23,889 nucleotides of DNA from JANWKQ01 sp964624635 (GTDB lineage: Bacteria; Bacteroidota; Bacteroidia; CAIKAF01). The position numbers and the translations under genes are program-made. Positions 6,998 through 15,756 of this stretch are shown piece by piece (position 1 is the first letter of the stretch; the number at the start of each line of letters is the position of its first letter). The DNA is taken from the NCBI GenBank assembly GCA_964624635.1, contig CAZUXM010000043.1:1-23889 (forward strand), written 5' to 3'. Below the pieces are notes generated by a model. That model did no database searches, was not told where the DNA came from, and saw nothing but the letters and a program-made list of their open reading frames with translations.

Positions 6998-8521
6998 TTG
7001 AAAAAACTCGACAGGCTCATTATACGCTCCTTTCTGGGACCTTTCTTTCTTACCTTTTTCATTGCCATTTTTGTTTTAGTGATGCAATTTATATGGAGGT
7101 ATATTGAAGAACTTGCTTCCAAAGGACTAGGCATGATTGTGGTATTAAAACTTTTGTTTTATGCTTCTGCATCGTTGGTTCCTATGGCATTACCAATTGC
7201 CGTTTTGCTATCATCTATTATGACGCTCGGTAGTACTGCTGAAAGTCTTGAACTGGTAGCTGCTAAATCATCAGGCACCAGCTTAACACGTACACTACGT
7301 CCTTTATTCTTTTTGGTAGTGGTAATTAGTTGCGTTGGATTTATGTTTTCTAATAACGTTTTACCAGTAGCCAATTTCAGATTAAAACAAACCATACAGG
7401 ATATTGCCCGTACTATGCCCGCCATTGATATTCAGGAAGGAATGTATTACGATGGATTAAAAGGGTTTACATTAAAAGTAGATAAAAAAGAAAAGGATCA
7501 AAAAACATTTTACGGACTCATTGTATACGATCATACCCCGGGTACAGGTGGAGCTGAAAATATCATCAAAGCTTCAAAAGGTAATATTCAAATGAGTGAT
7601 GATGGCAATTTTATGATTCTAAACCTTGAAAAAGGAGTAAGATATTCTGATATGAATTTTTACAACCGCAAACAAGCCGGGTATCCATTTTCAAGAGAGT
7701 TTTTTAATGAACAACACATTATCATTGATATTTCCGAACTTAACAACTCCAGTAAAGATCGAAATAACAATTATGTCGGTAATCAATATACCATGATGAC
7801 CGTTGGTCAACTTAACCTAATACGTAAGGAAACTAAAGAAGATATTAAAAAATCTTCTACCGGATTTCTTACCACCTTTAATACCTACTATGCCCACTTA
7901 CCTCAGAGGAATGCTTCAACCAACCAGGTAAATGATTTAAATTCACCTGACCCCAATACCTTACACATGAACAATCCGCCGCCGTTGATTGTAAAAGACA
8001 GTACTATTGAAAAACGAACCATTGAAAAGGTAACCTATGGTAAATCTTTCCTGAATGATTATACGCCCAAAGAAAAAACTGCCATAACAGATGCCGCTCT
8101 TTCACAATTAGGAAGTATTATGGGACATATTGATCAACACAATAATAACATTAGAAGTAAGAATAATAATCTTCTCCGAAACTGGGTTGAAACCAACCGT
8201 AAATTTACCTTATCACTGGCATGTATTTTATTCTTTTTTATTGGTGCTCCATTAGGTGCTATTATTAAAAAAGGGGGGTTAGGATTACCTCTCATTTTTA
8301 GTATCGTCATTTTTATTGTGTATTATATTATTGGAACTATTTTTGAAAAATCAGTAAAAAACGGTTCTATCGGATTAATTGGATTGTGGTATTCATCTTT
8401 GGTGCTTTTACCTTTCGGAATATTTCTCACCTTAAAAGCCAGTGCCGATTCAGGAATATTTAGTTTATCAAACTATATCAACGCATTTATAAAATTGTTT
8501 GGAAAACGAAAAACAGTATAG
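6998..8521 (+). CDS. LptF/LptG-family LPS export permease
   Basis: This 507-residue protein has the YjgP/YjgQ architecture: three N-terminal transmembrane helices (about 12-34, 50-75, 97-118), a periplasmic domain of about 280 residues, and three C-terminal helices (about 404-420, 431-448, 459-479). LptF and LptG form the inner-membrane part of the ABC transporter that pulls LPS from the membrane toward the periplasmic bridge. The N-terminus MKKLDRLIIRSFLGPFF is the family start, and the only start codon in position is TTG at 6998, because no in-frame ATG or GTG lies between it and the upstream stop at 6962. The periplasmic domain has an Asn/Ser-rich insert (about 300-330). Whether it is F or G cannot be decided here. 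Confidence 0.92.
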   Translation: MKKLDRLIIRSFLGPFFLTFFIAIFVLVMQFIWRYIEELASKGLGMIVVLKLLFYASASLVPMALPIAVLLSSIMTLGSTAESLELVAAKSSGTSLTRTLRPLFFLVVVISCVGFMFSNNVLPVANFRLKQTIQDIARTMPAIDIQEGMYYDGLKGFTLKVDKKEKDQKTFYGLIVYDHTPGTGGAENIIKASKGNIQMSDDGNFMILNLEKGVRYSDMNFYNRKQAGYPFSREFFNEQHIIIDISELNNSSKDRNNNYVGNQYTMMTVGQLNLIRKETKEDIKKSSTGFLTTFNTYYAHLPQRNASTNQVNDLNSPDPNTLHMNNPPPLIVKDSTIEKRTIEKVTYGKSFLNDYTPKEKTAITDAALSQLGSIMGHIDQHNNNIRSKNNNLLRNWVETNRKFTLSLACILFFFIGAPLGAIIKKGGLGLPLIFSIVIFIVYYIIGTIFEKSVKNGSIGLIGLWYSSLVLLPFGIFLTLKASADSGIFSLSNYINAFIKLFGKRKTV

Positions 8522-9710
8522 AACACTCATTATATCCAATAAGCCTCCCTACCCTGTTATTGATGGAGGTTGTTATGCCATGAGTAAATTTGAACAATTG
8601 TTAAGAAATGTAACCAATGAACTATATTATTTCTCTGTTTCAACCCACAAACATCCATTCACCCAATCATCATTATTACCCAACTACTGGGAGCTAAATA
8701 ACAACTACTTTAATTCAGTTATTGACACAAAAGTTAAACCTAAACATGTAGCCGGATTTTTATCAGGAAGTTCATTAAGGGCAAATAGGTTCTATGATGC
8801 CCATACCCTGCAAAGCATAATCAAAGTTATTCAGGATAAAAAAATTGAGGTAGTTATATTTGAAAGCATCTATGCAGCAGTATATCTTGATGAAATAAAA
8901 AAAATCACCGGTATAAAAGTATTTATCCGTTCTCATAATATTGAGCATCATATTTGGCAACAATTTGCAAAAGGGTTGAAAGGATTAAAAAAATCTGTCT
9001 TAAATGCTGAAAATGAGAGATTAAAAAAACTAGAAGATTACCTGTTAAAAACCAGTGATGGAAATATCTTTATTTCAGAAAATGATGAGAATTACTACTT
9101 GAAAAATTCATCAGAAAAAAGATCAATCACTCTGCCGGTTCAGTTAGGCATTTCAAAAAATATATCAGATACTCCACACCATCCATTAAGGCTATTTCAT
9201 ATAGGTGCTATGGATTGGTTGCCTAATGTTGAAGGAGTTGAATACTTTATAAAAGAAGTATTTCCTGCCATTCGAAATCTTTTTCCTGAGGTTGAATTAC
9301 ATCTGGCAGGTAAAGCCATGCCTCATTCATTTCATCAATATGCATCCAATTACATTTTTATTCATGGTGAAGTAAAAGATGCCGGAGAGTTTATGCAGCA
9401 AAACGATGTATTGATTGTCCCCTTATTATCAGGCAGTGGTATACGAATAAAAATTCTGGAAGCGATGTCGTATGGTAAACCTGTTATTACTACCCATGCC
9501 GGTATTCAGGGTATTAATGCTACCCATCAACATGAAATTTTATTGGCTAACTCAACAGAAGAATGGCTAGCTGCCATTGAATATGTTAACCGGGCGGATC
9601 ATTACAAAAACATCATTGATAATGCGATTGCTTTTCTACAACAACATTATTCTGAAGCTGCTTTACAGAAAAAATATATTAATTTTATAAAGAGATATAC
9701 CAACAATTAG
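8499..9710 (+). CDS. GT4-type glycosyltransferase
   Basis: This 403-residue protein is a GT-B glycosyltransferase. The N-terminal Rossmann half begins with LIISNKPPYPVIDGG, the acceptor-side strand and glycine loop. The C-terminal half has FHIGAMDWLPNVEGVEYF, HLAGKAMP, and a donor-binding segment SGIRIKILEAMSYGKPVITT with the family's conserved Glu. The start is TTG at 8499, overlapping the permease gene by 23 nt. The next internal Met (residue 28) would remove the first beta strand, so an upstream non-ATG start is required. It probably adds a sugar to an envelope polysaccharide or LPS, consistent with the LptF/LptG neighbour, but the substrate is unknown. The rhomboid gene follows after 1 nt. 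Confidence 0.85.
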   Translation: MENEKQYRTLIISNKPPYPVIDGGCYAMSKFEQLLRNVTNELYYFSVSTHKHPFTQSSLLPNYWELNNNYFNSVIDTKVKPKHVAGFLSGSSLRANRFYDAHTLQSIIKVIQDKKIEVVIFESIYAAVYLDEIKKITGIKVFIRSHNIEHHIWQQFAKGLKGLKKSVLNAENERLKKLEDYLLKTSDGNIFISENDENYYLKNSSEKRSITLPVQLGISKNISDTPHHPLRLFHIGAMDWLPNVEGVEYFIKEVFPAIRNLFPEVELHLAGKAMPHSFHQYASNYIFIHGEVKDAGEFMQQNDVLIVPLLSGSGIRIKILEAMSYGKPVITTHAGIQGINATHQHEILLANSTEEWLAAIEYVNRADHYKNIIDNAIAFLQQHYSEAALQKKYINFIKRYTNN

Positions 9711-9711
9711 T

Positions 9712-10359
9712 ATGGATTTTGAATTAAATGTTTCAATCATTATTGTCATCATTACTGTTATCACCTCTATTATGGCATGGAGAAATGAAAAGATGTGGCG
9801 TAAATGGATATTTAATCCATACATGATTCATAAACGCAAAGAAGTGTGGCGGTTTTTAACTGCTGCTTTTTTACATGCTGATTATATCCACTTAGCCTTT
9901 AACATGTTTGTTTTATGGGAATTTGGAAGATATATAGAGGCTCAATTTGATACGGTATGGATTGGACAACACGTATTACATGTATTCATATTTTTAGGAT
10001 TATATATTCCTGCGGCTATCGTTTCCAGTTTTTACACTTACGAAAAACAAAAAAATAACATCCATTATAATGCGATTGGGGCATCGGGTGCCGTATCGGC
10101 TGTTGTATTTGCATTTATTGCCATCAATCCGGTAGCTATGTTGGGTATATTCGGAGTAATTCCATGCCCCGCGTTTATATATGGGGGATTATATTTGTTA
10201 ATTAGCTGGATTTTGGCTCGCAGAGCCAAAGATAATATCGGGCATGATGCTCACTTCTTTGGAGCCTTGTATGGGTTTATGTTTATGTTCATTATTCAAC
10301 CGGATAAATTCAAAGTTTTCTGGGTAGCCATCCGATATTATTTTGAAAATCTATTGTAA
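9712..10359 (+). CDS. Rhomboid-family intramembrane serine protease
   Basis: This 215-residue protein has six predicted transmembrane helices and all rhomboid landmarks: HLAFN (H60, N64) in helix 2, the GASG box with nucleophile S125 in helix 4, and DAHFFGALYG with catalytic H181 in helix 6. Rhomboids cleave helices within the membrane, and bacterial substrates are mostly unknown. It lies 1 nt after the GT4 gene, and its stop overlaps the next start (TAATG), so it is within a translationally coupled operon. Loop 1 carries WRFLTAAFLHADYIH, as in Bacteroidota relatives. All catalytic residues are present, so an active enzyme is likely. Confidence 0.9.
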   Translation: MDFELNVSIIIVIITVITSIMAWRNEKMWRKWIFNPYMIHKRKEVWRFLTAAFLHADYIHLAFNMFVLWEFGRYIEAQFDTVWIGQHVLHVFIFLGLYIPAAIVSSFYTYEKQKNNIHYNAIGASGAVSAVVFAFIAINPVAMLGIFGVIPCPAFIYGGLYLLISWILARRAKDNIGHDAHFFGALYGFMFMFIIQPDKFKVFWVAIRYYFENLL

Positions 10360-11201
10360 TGGGATATATACTCAACGGACAACTCATTCATGAAGATTCT
10401 ATTCTTTTACCCATTGATAAAAATGGTTCGTTTTGGTATGGGGATGGCTTTTTTGAAGCCATGAAGTTCAATCACCAACAAATTTTGTTTATTGAACATC
10501 ACTGGCAAAGAATCCAATCCAGTTGTTCCATTCTAAAAATGGCCAACCCTTTTAAAAATCAGGAAGAATTACTGCATTTCGCAAAACTATTAGCCAATAA
10601 CAGTTCCCACCCTACCTTACGATTAAAAATTACCTTTTGGAGAAATACCTATCAGGCGTACCAACCTGAAAATGATCAGGTACACTACCTAATTACCGGA
10701 TATGAACACGAACATGCACATTATCCAATCAACATCACCGGAATAAAGCTGGGTATTTATACTGATAATCAAAAAGCCATTTCTAAATTGGGTAATGTAA
10801 AATCCAATAGTTCGCAGTTGTATGTATTGGCAACGTTGTTTACCCAACAAAAAGATTTGCATGATTCAGTATTGCTCAATACACATGGTAGGGTTATTGA
10901 AACGGGCAGATCAAATCTTTTCATTATTAAAAACAACGTAATTTATACTCCGCCCTTAAATGAAGGCTGTTTAGACGGTATTATGCGTAGGGTTGTATTG
11001 GAAATATGCAGTGAAAAAAATATTTCTATACAACAAGAACCTATTACCAGAGAAATGCTGTTGAAAGCAGATGGAATATTTACCTCGAGTTCTATCAGAG
11101 GTATTCATTGGGTTGAATCAGTAGATGAACAAACCTATTCCCAACATCCACTGATGAATGAATTGGTTCCGTTGTTGAATGAGAAGGCTCTATCAACCTA
11201 G
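10359..11201 (+). CDS. Class IV aminotransferase / aminodeoxychorismate lyase-like (PabC type)
   Basis: This 280-residue PLP enzyme has the fold-type IV pattern: NGQLI and GDGFFEAMK at the N-terminus (27-36), the Schiff-base lysine in LGNVKSNSSQ (K148), ETGRSNLFII (E181, cofactor contact), and GCLDGIMRRVV (203-213). The length fits 4-amino-4-deoxychorismate lyase (PabC, folate synthesis) and short D-amino-acid or branched-chain aminotransferases. The family cannot be resolved by motif alone, and PabC-like is the usual call in Bacteroidota. It is coupled to the rhomboid gene by a TAATG overlap and is probably the last gene of the permease operon. Confidence 0.85.
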   Translation: MGYILNGQLIHEDSILLPIDKNGSFWYGDGFFEAMKFNHQQILFIEHHWQRIQSSCSILKMANPFKNQEELLHFAKLLANNSSHPTLRLKITFWRNTYQAYQPENDQVHYLITGYEHEHAHYPINITGIKLGIYTDNQKAISKLGNVKSNSSQLYVLATLFTQQKDLHDSVLLNTHGRVIETGRSNLFIIKNNVIYTPPLNEGCLDGIMRRVVLEICSEKNISIQQEPITREMLLKADGIFTSSSIRGIHWVESVDEQTYSQHPLMNELVPLLNEKALST

Positions 11202-11229
11202 TAAATATTTTATATAATTCAAATATCCC

Positions 11230-11247
11230 GATGTCCTGTAGGACATC
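11230..11247. terminator. Hairpin between convergent genes
   Basis: GATGTCC-TGTA-GGACATC forms a 7-bp stem in the 77-bp gap between the convergent aminotransferase and yqgE genes. There is no T-tract on either side. It resembles a recurring Bacteroidota intergenic hairpin and may serve as a transcript-end stabiliser for both genes. Confidence 0.45.
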
Positions 11248-11278
11248 AATGCTGGCACAGCGTAGCGAAATTTACATA

Positions 11279-11839
11279 TCAATTCATACTAGGATTCTGC
11301 GGAAAGTTGGCCCAAACGGAATACTTATCCCCCATTTTATCCATCTTATTTTTCCAAGCTTCGTTGCATAAGGTATCATCAAAAACAAAACCAGCCGGAT
11401 CATTGCCTACTACCCATGATTTGGATCTTAATTCTTCATCCAACTGACCACTTCCCCACCCTGCATACCCAATAAAAAATTTCAATTGAGTTAAGTCAAT
11501 TAACTTATTTTCGATTAGGTCAGATATGTATGAAAAATCCCCACCCCAAAATATTTTTTTACTAATAGGTACTGCATCGGGCACCTGATTCCCTAAAGAA
11601 TGTACAAAATACAAAGTATCATTACTTACCGGTCCGCCATAATACACGTCAAAATCAACAGGTAAAGGCTCAGGTAATATATCATTCAGTGTTACTTCTA
11701 GTTTTTTATTCACAATAAAACCAACGCTACCTTGCTCATCATGGCTGGTCATGAGTATTACCGACCTGCCAAAATACGGGTCAGTTAGCATAGGATCGGC
11801 ATATAACAAGGAGCCGCTTTTTACCGGAGGATGTTTCAT
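11279..11839 (-). CDS. YqgE/AlgH family protein (DUF179)
   Basis: This 186-residue protein matches the YqgE/AlgH family along its whole length: SGSLLYADPMLTDPYFGRSVIL at the N-terminus, GSVGFIVNKKL, the VYYGGPVSNDTL strand, FIGYAGWGSGQLDEEL and a C-terminal W-x3-D region. The family is widespread and single-domain. Its biochemical role is unsettled, and the old link to alginate regulation in Pseudomonas is not a function assignment. It is monocistronic here, convergent with the aminotransferase gene and divergent from the MORN-repeat gene. Confidence 0.93.
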   Translation of the reverse strand: MKHPPVKSGSLLYADPMLTDPYFGRSVILMTSHDEQGSVGFIVNKKLEVTLNDILPEPLPVDFDVYYGGPVSNDTLYFVHSLGNQVPDAVPISKKIFWGGDFSYISDLIENKLIDLTQLKFFIGYAGWGSGQLDEELRSKSWVVGNDPAGFVFDDTLCNEAWKNKMDKMGDKYSVWANFPQNPSMN

Positions 11840-11891
11840 TACTGTAAACTTATCAATATTTTTTGTTCAAATATTCAATTGGGTATAAAAG

Positions 11892-11919
11892 TTGAATATG
11901 AGGTATACCATTATTTTTG
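11892..11919 (+). promoter_or_regulatory. Bacteroidota-type promoter for the MORN-repeat gene
   Basis: TTG at 11892-11894, a 17-nt spacer, then TATTTTTG at 11912-11919. This fits the Bacteroidota housekeeping pattern (-33 TTG, -7 TAnnTTTG). Transcription would start near 11926, leaving a leader of about 29 nt before ATG 11955. Confidence 0.6.
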
Positions 11920-11954
11920 AAATGCAGTTTATATAATCAGTAATCCCTTATCCT

Positions 11955-14291
11955 ATGAAGCTATACCTGGGTATCGCCGTTTTTTTACTATCTACCTCGT
12001 TGTTACAAGCTCAAAACGTAATCGAGTCATGGCCCAATGGGTATCCAAAAACTACCGGCCAATATGTTGATGGGAAAAAAGAAGGTTTATGGACTGAGTT
12101 TTATGAATCCGGTGGGGTTTCATTTCAAGGCAACTATACATCTGATAAAAAAACAGGCATCTGGAAAGGATATTATCCTTCGGGCACTCTTAAAAATTGG
12201 GTAGACCATGCCAAAGGCATGGTAAAACTCTATAACGAAAAAGGAGGAATCTATTCTGAAGGTACCATTAAAGATGATAAAAAAGACGGAAAATGGATTA
12301 TCTATTACGATAATGGAAAGAAAAAAGAAGAAGCTTATTATACTGCCAATTTATTAACCGGAAAATATCTTACCTACCATAAAAACGGTAAAAAGGAGTC
12401 GGAGTTTTATTATGATAATGGTAAACGAATTGGGCATTGGCGCATGTGGTATGATACCGGAAAACCCATGAGTGATGGTAATTATACCAACGACGAAAAA
12501 ACCGGAATATGGAAACAATGGTTTGAAGGTGAAATTTTACGATCTGAAGTAGATTACGATAACAAAACCACCAAAATCTACCATCCCAACGGAAAAATAC
12601 AAACCGAAGGATCAGGTACTCCCGAATACAGAAGCGGTGAATGGAATACTTTTACCAAAAGCGGTAAAAAAGAAATTGTATCACAATATGTAGATAATCA
12701 ACTGGACGGAAAGTATACCGAAAACTATGAGAATGGTAAAAAGAAAACCGTAGGTGAATATAAATTAGGTAAACCTATTGGCCACTGGACCACCTGGTAT
12801 GAGGATGCTAAAGTAGAATCAGAAGGAGATTATACCGCAGGAAAAAAATCGGGTGTATGGAAATATTATTTCCCGTTTGGAGTATTGTGGGAAATGAAAG
12901 ATTATAATACCGATACCCTCAAAAAATATTATTACAACGCCAATCTTGAAATGGTGGGTCGTGAAAAAGATTCCGTAAAAACAGGTAAATGGAAAACCTA
13001 TTATGAAACCGGTGATTTACATGAAGAATGTAGTTTTATCAATGGAAAGTTAGATGGTAAATACACCACGTATTATAATAATCAGTCCATAGAAAGTGAA
13101 GCGTATTTTAAAGATGGTAAAAAAACCGGTACCTGGAAAAGATATTTTGACGGTGGTAAAACGGCTTCTGTTGAAAATTACAAAGACGATGAGCCTACCG
13201 GCAAATGGGAATCATGGTATATTTCAGGCGCTAAAAAATCATTCATTAATTACGATCAGGGAAAATCAGAAGTATATTATGAAAGTGGAGCCATCAAAAT
13301 AAAAGGAGAATATAAAAACGGTAAAAAAAGTGGTACGTGGACCAGCTTTTATGAAAATGGAACAACCATGGAAATTGCATCTTACCAAGCAGACTCTGCC
13401 CATGGTGAATGGAAATCATATTACGAAGATGGAATATTAGAAGGAGTATATCATTATAACAATGGTATTAAAGATGGATTGTGGACCTGGTTTTCGAAAA
13501 ACGGGAAAAAAGAAATGGAAGGTGAATTTAAAAACAACCAACGCAACGGTTTTTTTAATGAGTACTACCCTACTACCGATCAATTACAATATGCAGGTTT
13601 TTATAAAAACGATATGCGTGATTCTATCTGGACCTATTATTTTGACAATGGCACCGAATGGAAAAAAGGAAAATTTGTATTGAATAAAAAAGAAGGAGAA
13701 TGGACCTACAACCGCGAAACGGGTAAACTGGAGAGTAAAGGAAATTATAAAGGCGGTAAAGAACATGGTTATTTTGTAACTTATTATCCGGGAGGAAAGA
13801 AAAAAGACGAAGGGTATTTTTATTACGGTACCCTTGATAGTTTATGGAGTGGTTATTATGATGGAGGAAATAAAGAATATACAGGTTCTTACAACAAAGG
13901 ATTAAAAACAGGAGAGTGGAATTACTGGCATGCTATAGGGAGTCCGAAAGAAAAAAGTAATTATAAGAATGGAGAGTTAGAAGGAGATTTTACCGAGTAT
14001 TATAAAGACGGACAGATCACCCGTAAAGGGAAATATTTAGCGGGTAAAGAAACCGGCAAATGGGTATTTTATTATCCGCATGGGGCAAAAGCGGGTGAAC
14101 ATACTTTAGGTCCTAATGGATTCCATGGTAAATACATGCAATATTTTGAAGATGGCAGTATCCGTGTCTCGGGAACATATAACAACGGACAAAAAAACGG
14201 TACCTGGTTATTTTATAACAAGAGTGGAGAGTTAGTCTCCAAAAAAGTATTTAAAAAGGGAGTTGAAGTGAGTAGTACTACGCCGAATTAA
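11955..14291 (+). CDS. Secreted MORN-repeat protein (YwqK-like), 778 residues
   Basis: A signal peptide (1-20, ending LLQAQ) is followed by about 31 MORN_2-type units of mostly 24 residues, each with G-x-W/Y, a Y-x-x-G turn and a K/D-rich end. A higher order is visible. Three consecutive 116-residue blocks (112-227, 228-343, 344-459) each consist of three 24-residue units plus a 44-residue unit, in which a second repeat is shortened and lacks GxW. A fourth copy of the 44-residue unit precedes them (68-111). From 460 the repeats are simple 24-residue units except one of 25. Database labels such as YwqK-family antitoxin come from short relatives and should not be taken as function here; no toxin gene is adjacent. 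An extracytoplasmic beta-sheet solenoid binding protein is a fair inference. Confidence 0.9.
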   Translation: MKLYLGIAVFLLSTSLLQAQNVIESWPNGYPKTTGQYVDGKKEGLWTEFYESGGVSFQGNYTSDKKTGIWKGYYPSGTLKNWVDHAKGMVKLYNEKGGIYSEGTIKDDKKDGKWIIYYDNGKKKEEAYYTANLLTGKYLTYHKNGKKESEFYYDNGKRIGHWRMWYDTGKPMSDGNYTNDEKTGIWKQWFEGEILRSEVDYDNKTTKIYHPNGKIQTEGSGTPEYRSGEWNTFTKSGKKEIVSQYVDNQLDGKYTENYENGKKKTVGEYKLGKPIGHWTTWYEDAKVESEGDYTAGKKSGVWKYYFPFGVLWEMKDYNTDTLKKYYYNANLEMVGREKDSVKTGKWKTYYETGDLHEECSFINGKLDGKYTTYYNNQSIESEAYFKDGKKTGTWKRYFDGGKTASVENYKDDEPTGKWESWYISGAKKSFINYDQGKSEVYYESGAIKIKGEYKNGKKSGTWTSFYENGTTMEIASYQADSAHGEWKSYYEDGILEGVYHYNNGIKDGLWTWFSKNGKKEMEGEFKNNQRNGFFNEYYPTTDQLQYAGFYKNDMRDSIWTYYFDNGTEWKKGKFVLNKKEGEWTYNRETGKLESKGNYKGGKEHGYFVTYYPGGKKKDEGYFYYGTLDSLWSGYYDGGNKEYTGSYNKGLKTGEWNYWHAIGSPKEKSNYKNGELEGDFTEYYKDGQITRKGKYLAGKETGKWVFYYPHGAKAGEHTLGPNGFHGKYMQYFEDGSIRVSGTYNNGQKNGTWLFYNKSGELVSKKVFKKGVEVSSTTPN

Positions 14292-14398
14292 AGTGGGTAC
14301 TAACAAACCGTGAAAACCGCCACTCCAAAATGTTAAAAGGTTCGTTAATCCCGGCAAAATTACCGGATTTTCCTTAGTTTTAATGTTGGATATAACCA

Positions 14399-14405
14399 GT
14401 TAGGT
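14399..14405 (+). other. GTTAGGT core-like site, start of cassette-like block 1
   Basis: GTTAGGT fits the integron core-site consensus GTTRRRY. It lies 15 bp before the DUF4240 gene. With the next bases it forms AGTTAGGTGTA (14398-14408), whose exact reverse complement TACACCTAACT is at 15540-15550, just after the same gene. The pairing of a block's own start and end is what a circular cassette would show. Confidence 0.55.
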
Positions 14406-14420
14406 GTAATTCCAAGTCTT

Positions 14421-15527
14421 ATGAGAATTGAAAATTTTGAAAATATGCTCAAGGAATATGGAGCTTCCGGTATCGATGCACAAGATCAGGCGGAAAGACT
14501 TGAACTGCTATCAAAGTATAAATACTCAAAAATTGTCGAAGGTGATTTTGATGAACTTGAGAATGCTGACAAATGGATACAATTAAATATTGGTGAGGAT
14601 CAAATAAGAAATCTCTATTACGGTAAGACAGGTTATGACTTCGGATTTTGTGAATATTTTTTCCTAAATGAAGACCATGCTTTGCATTTCGAACAAGCAA
14701 TACCAAATATTTATACTCTCTATGCCAATGGATATAGTAGAACTAATGGTTATGAGGATATTGTCAGGTATAGATCTGAGAATACAGCTTCAGAAAACAA
14801 TGCTCCAATAAAGGTAGACAATCTTGCTCAAACCTCTCAAATGATGGATGAGGAACAGTACTGGAATATTATTCAGGAATCTCTAAAATCCATTCCAATT
14901 CCAGACCAACAACTGGATTTTCTCATCCGTAAACTTGAAAAGTTGCCGCTTGTTGACATAATTGGTTTTAAACTTCGTACTGATAAACTACTTTATGACT
15001 CATACACTTCAGAAATGTGGTGTGCTGCCTATATAATGAATGGAGGTTGTTCCGATGATGGATTTGAGTATTTTAGATGTTGGCTAATCTCTAGAGGAAA
15101 AAAGGTTTACAAAGAGGCTTTGAAAAATCCAGACACATTAATTAATGAGGTTCTTTCAAGGTCGTTCAACTATGAGTTTGAATCTTTCTGGTATGTTTCA
15201 TTAAATGCATTTGAAAATATTACAGGGAAGGAATTGGATGATTATATAGACCACGAGAATTTCAGGACTCATGAAGGAGAATATCAAAAGTGGGAATTTA
15301 ATTGGGAAGAGGATCAGCCTGAATCGATGAAAGTTCTATGCCCAAAGTTGTATGAGAAATTTTGGAAATCAAACGAACAGAAACACCAAGAATTAATCGA
15401 TGATGGACCAGCAAGTCGTATGTTTCCTCCATCTAGACCTGATCATACTTTGCCTATGTCTATCGACCATTCTAAGAAGTCGCCAGTCAAACATCCGCAC
15501 TTGAAACCCTGGTGGAAGTTTTGGTAA
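14421..15527 (+). CDS. DUF4240-domain protein, cassette-like cargo
   Basis: This is a 368-residue protein. Residues about 143-270 match DUF4240: EEQYWNIIQESL (144-155), LYDSYTSEMWCAAYIMNGGCSDDGFEYFRCWLISRG (191-226, with the family's GGCSDDxFxYFRxWLI core) and KNPDTLINE. The N-terminal 140 residues and the C-terminal 95 residues are not familiar to me. The end is proline-rich and basic, with a WWKFW terminus. DUF4240 proteins have no established activity and often occur in accessory DNA with immunity-like or stress-like neighbours. The gene is flanked by GTTAGGT and ACCTAAC sites, so it may be mobile as a unit. No signal peptide or membrane helix was seen. Confidence 0.85.
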   Translation: MRIENFENMLKEYGASGIDAQDQAERLELLSKYKYSKIVEGDFDELENADKWIQLNIGEDQIRNLYYGKTGYDFGFCEYFFLNEDHALHFEQAIPNIYTLYANGYSRTNGYEDIVRYRSENTASENNAPIKVDNLAQTSQMMDEEQYWNIIQESLKSIPIPDQQLDFLIRKLEKLPLVDIIGFKLRTDKLLYDSYTSEMWCAAYIMNGGCSDDGFEYFRCWLISRGKKVYKEALKNPDTLINEVLSRSFNYEFESFWYVSLNAFENITGKELDDYIDHENFRTHEGEYQKWEFNWEEDQPESMKVLCPKLYEKFWKSNEQKHQELIDDGPASRMFPPSRPDHTLPMSIDHSKKSPVKHPHLKPWWKFW

Positions 15528-15542
15528 AAATTAAAAAACTAC

Positions 15543-15710
15543 ACCTAACTCCTTTTTGCAAAAATTTCCTACATCCATCTAAAATCAATGCTTTTAGCAC
15601 GTAAACCGCTTGGCCTTATTTGAAAAAGTTAAGGCCTGCTTTCCTTTTCGATATGAGCAAAGTTTTGTACATTTAATATCGGAACTTTTGCAAAAATGGG
15701 TCCGTTAGGT
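15543..15710. repeat. attC-like imperfect inverted repeat 1
   Basis: It begins with ACCTAAC (15543-15549, fits RYYYAAC) and ends with GTTAGGT (15704-15710, fits GTTRRRY). Inside these, TTTTTGCAAAAA at 15553-15564 pairs with TTTTGCAAAAA at 15686-15696. A central hairpin, GGCCTTA (15612-15618) with TAAGGCC (15630-15636), closes the structure. The length of 168 bp is at the long end for attC sites. No ORF was seen. Confidence 0.5.
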
Positions 15711-15756
15711 GCAAGGTTGCTGTTCTAGTTAATAATTAGTTTCTCTACTTGGGCAA

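Noticed and set aside
11955..14291. Toxin-antitoxin role for the MORN protein
   Set aside because: The antitoxin label derives from short YwqK-like relatives. This protein is exported, 778 residues long, and has no toxin gene beside it.
14292..14405. A further attC-like site before the first cassette-like block
   Set aside because: CTAACAAACC near 14308 weakly complements the GTTAG end, but I find no ordered internal stems and no RYYYAAC box.
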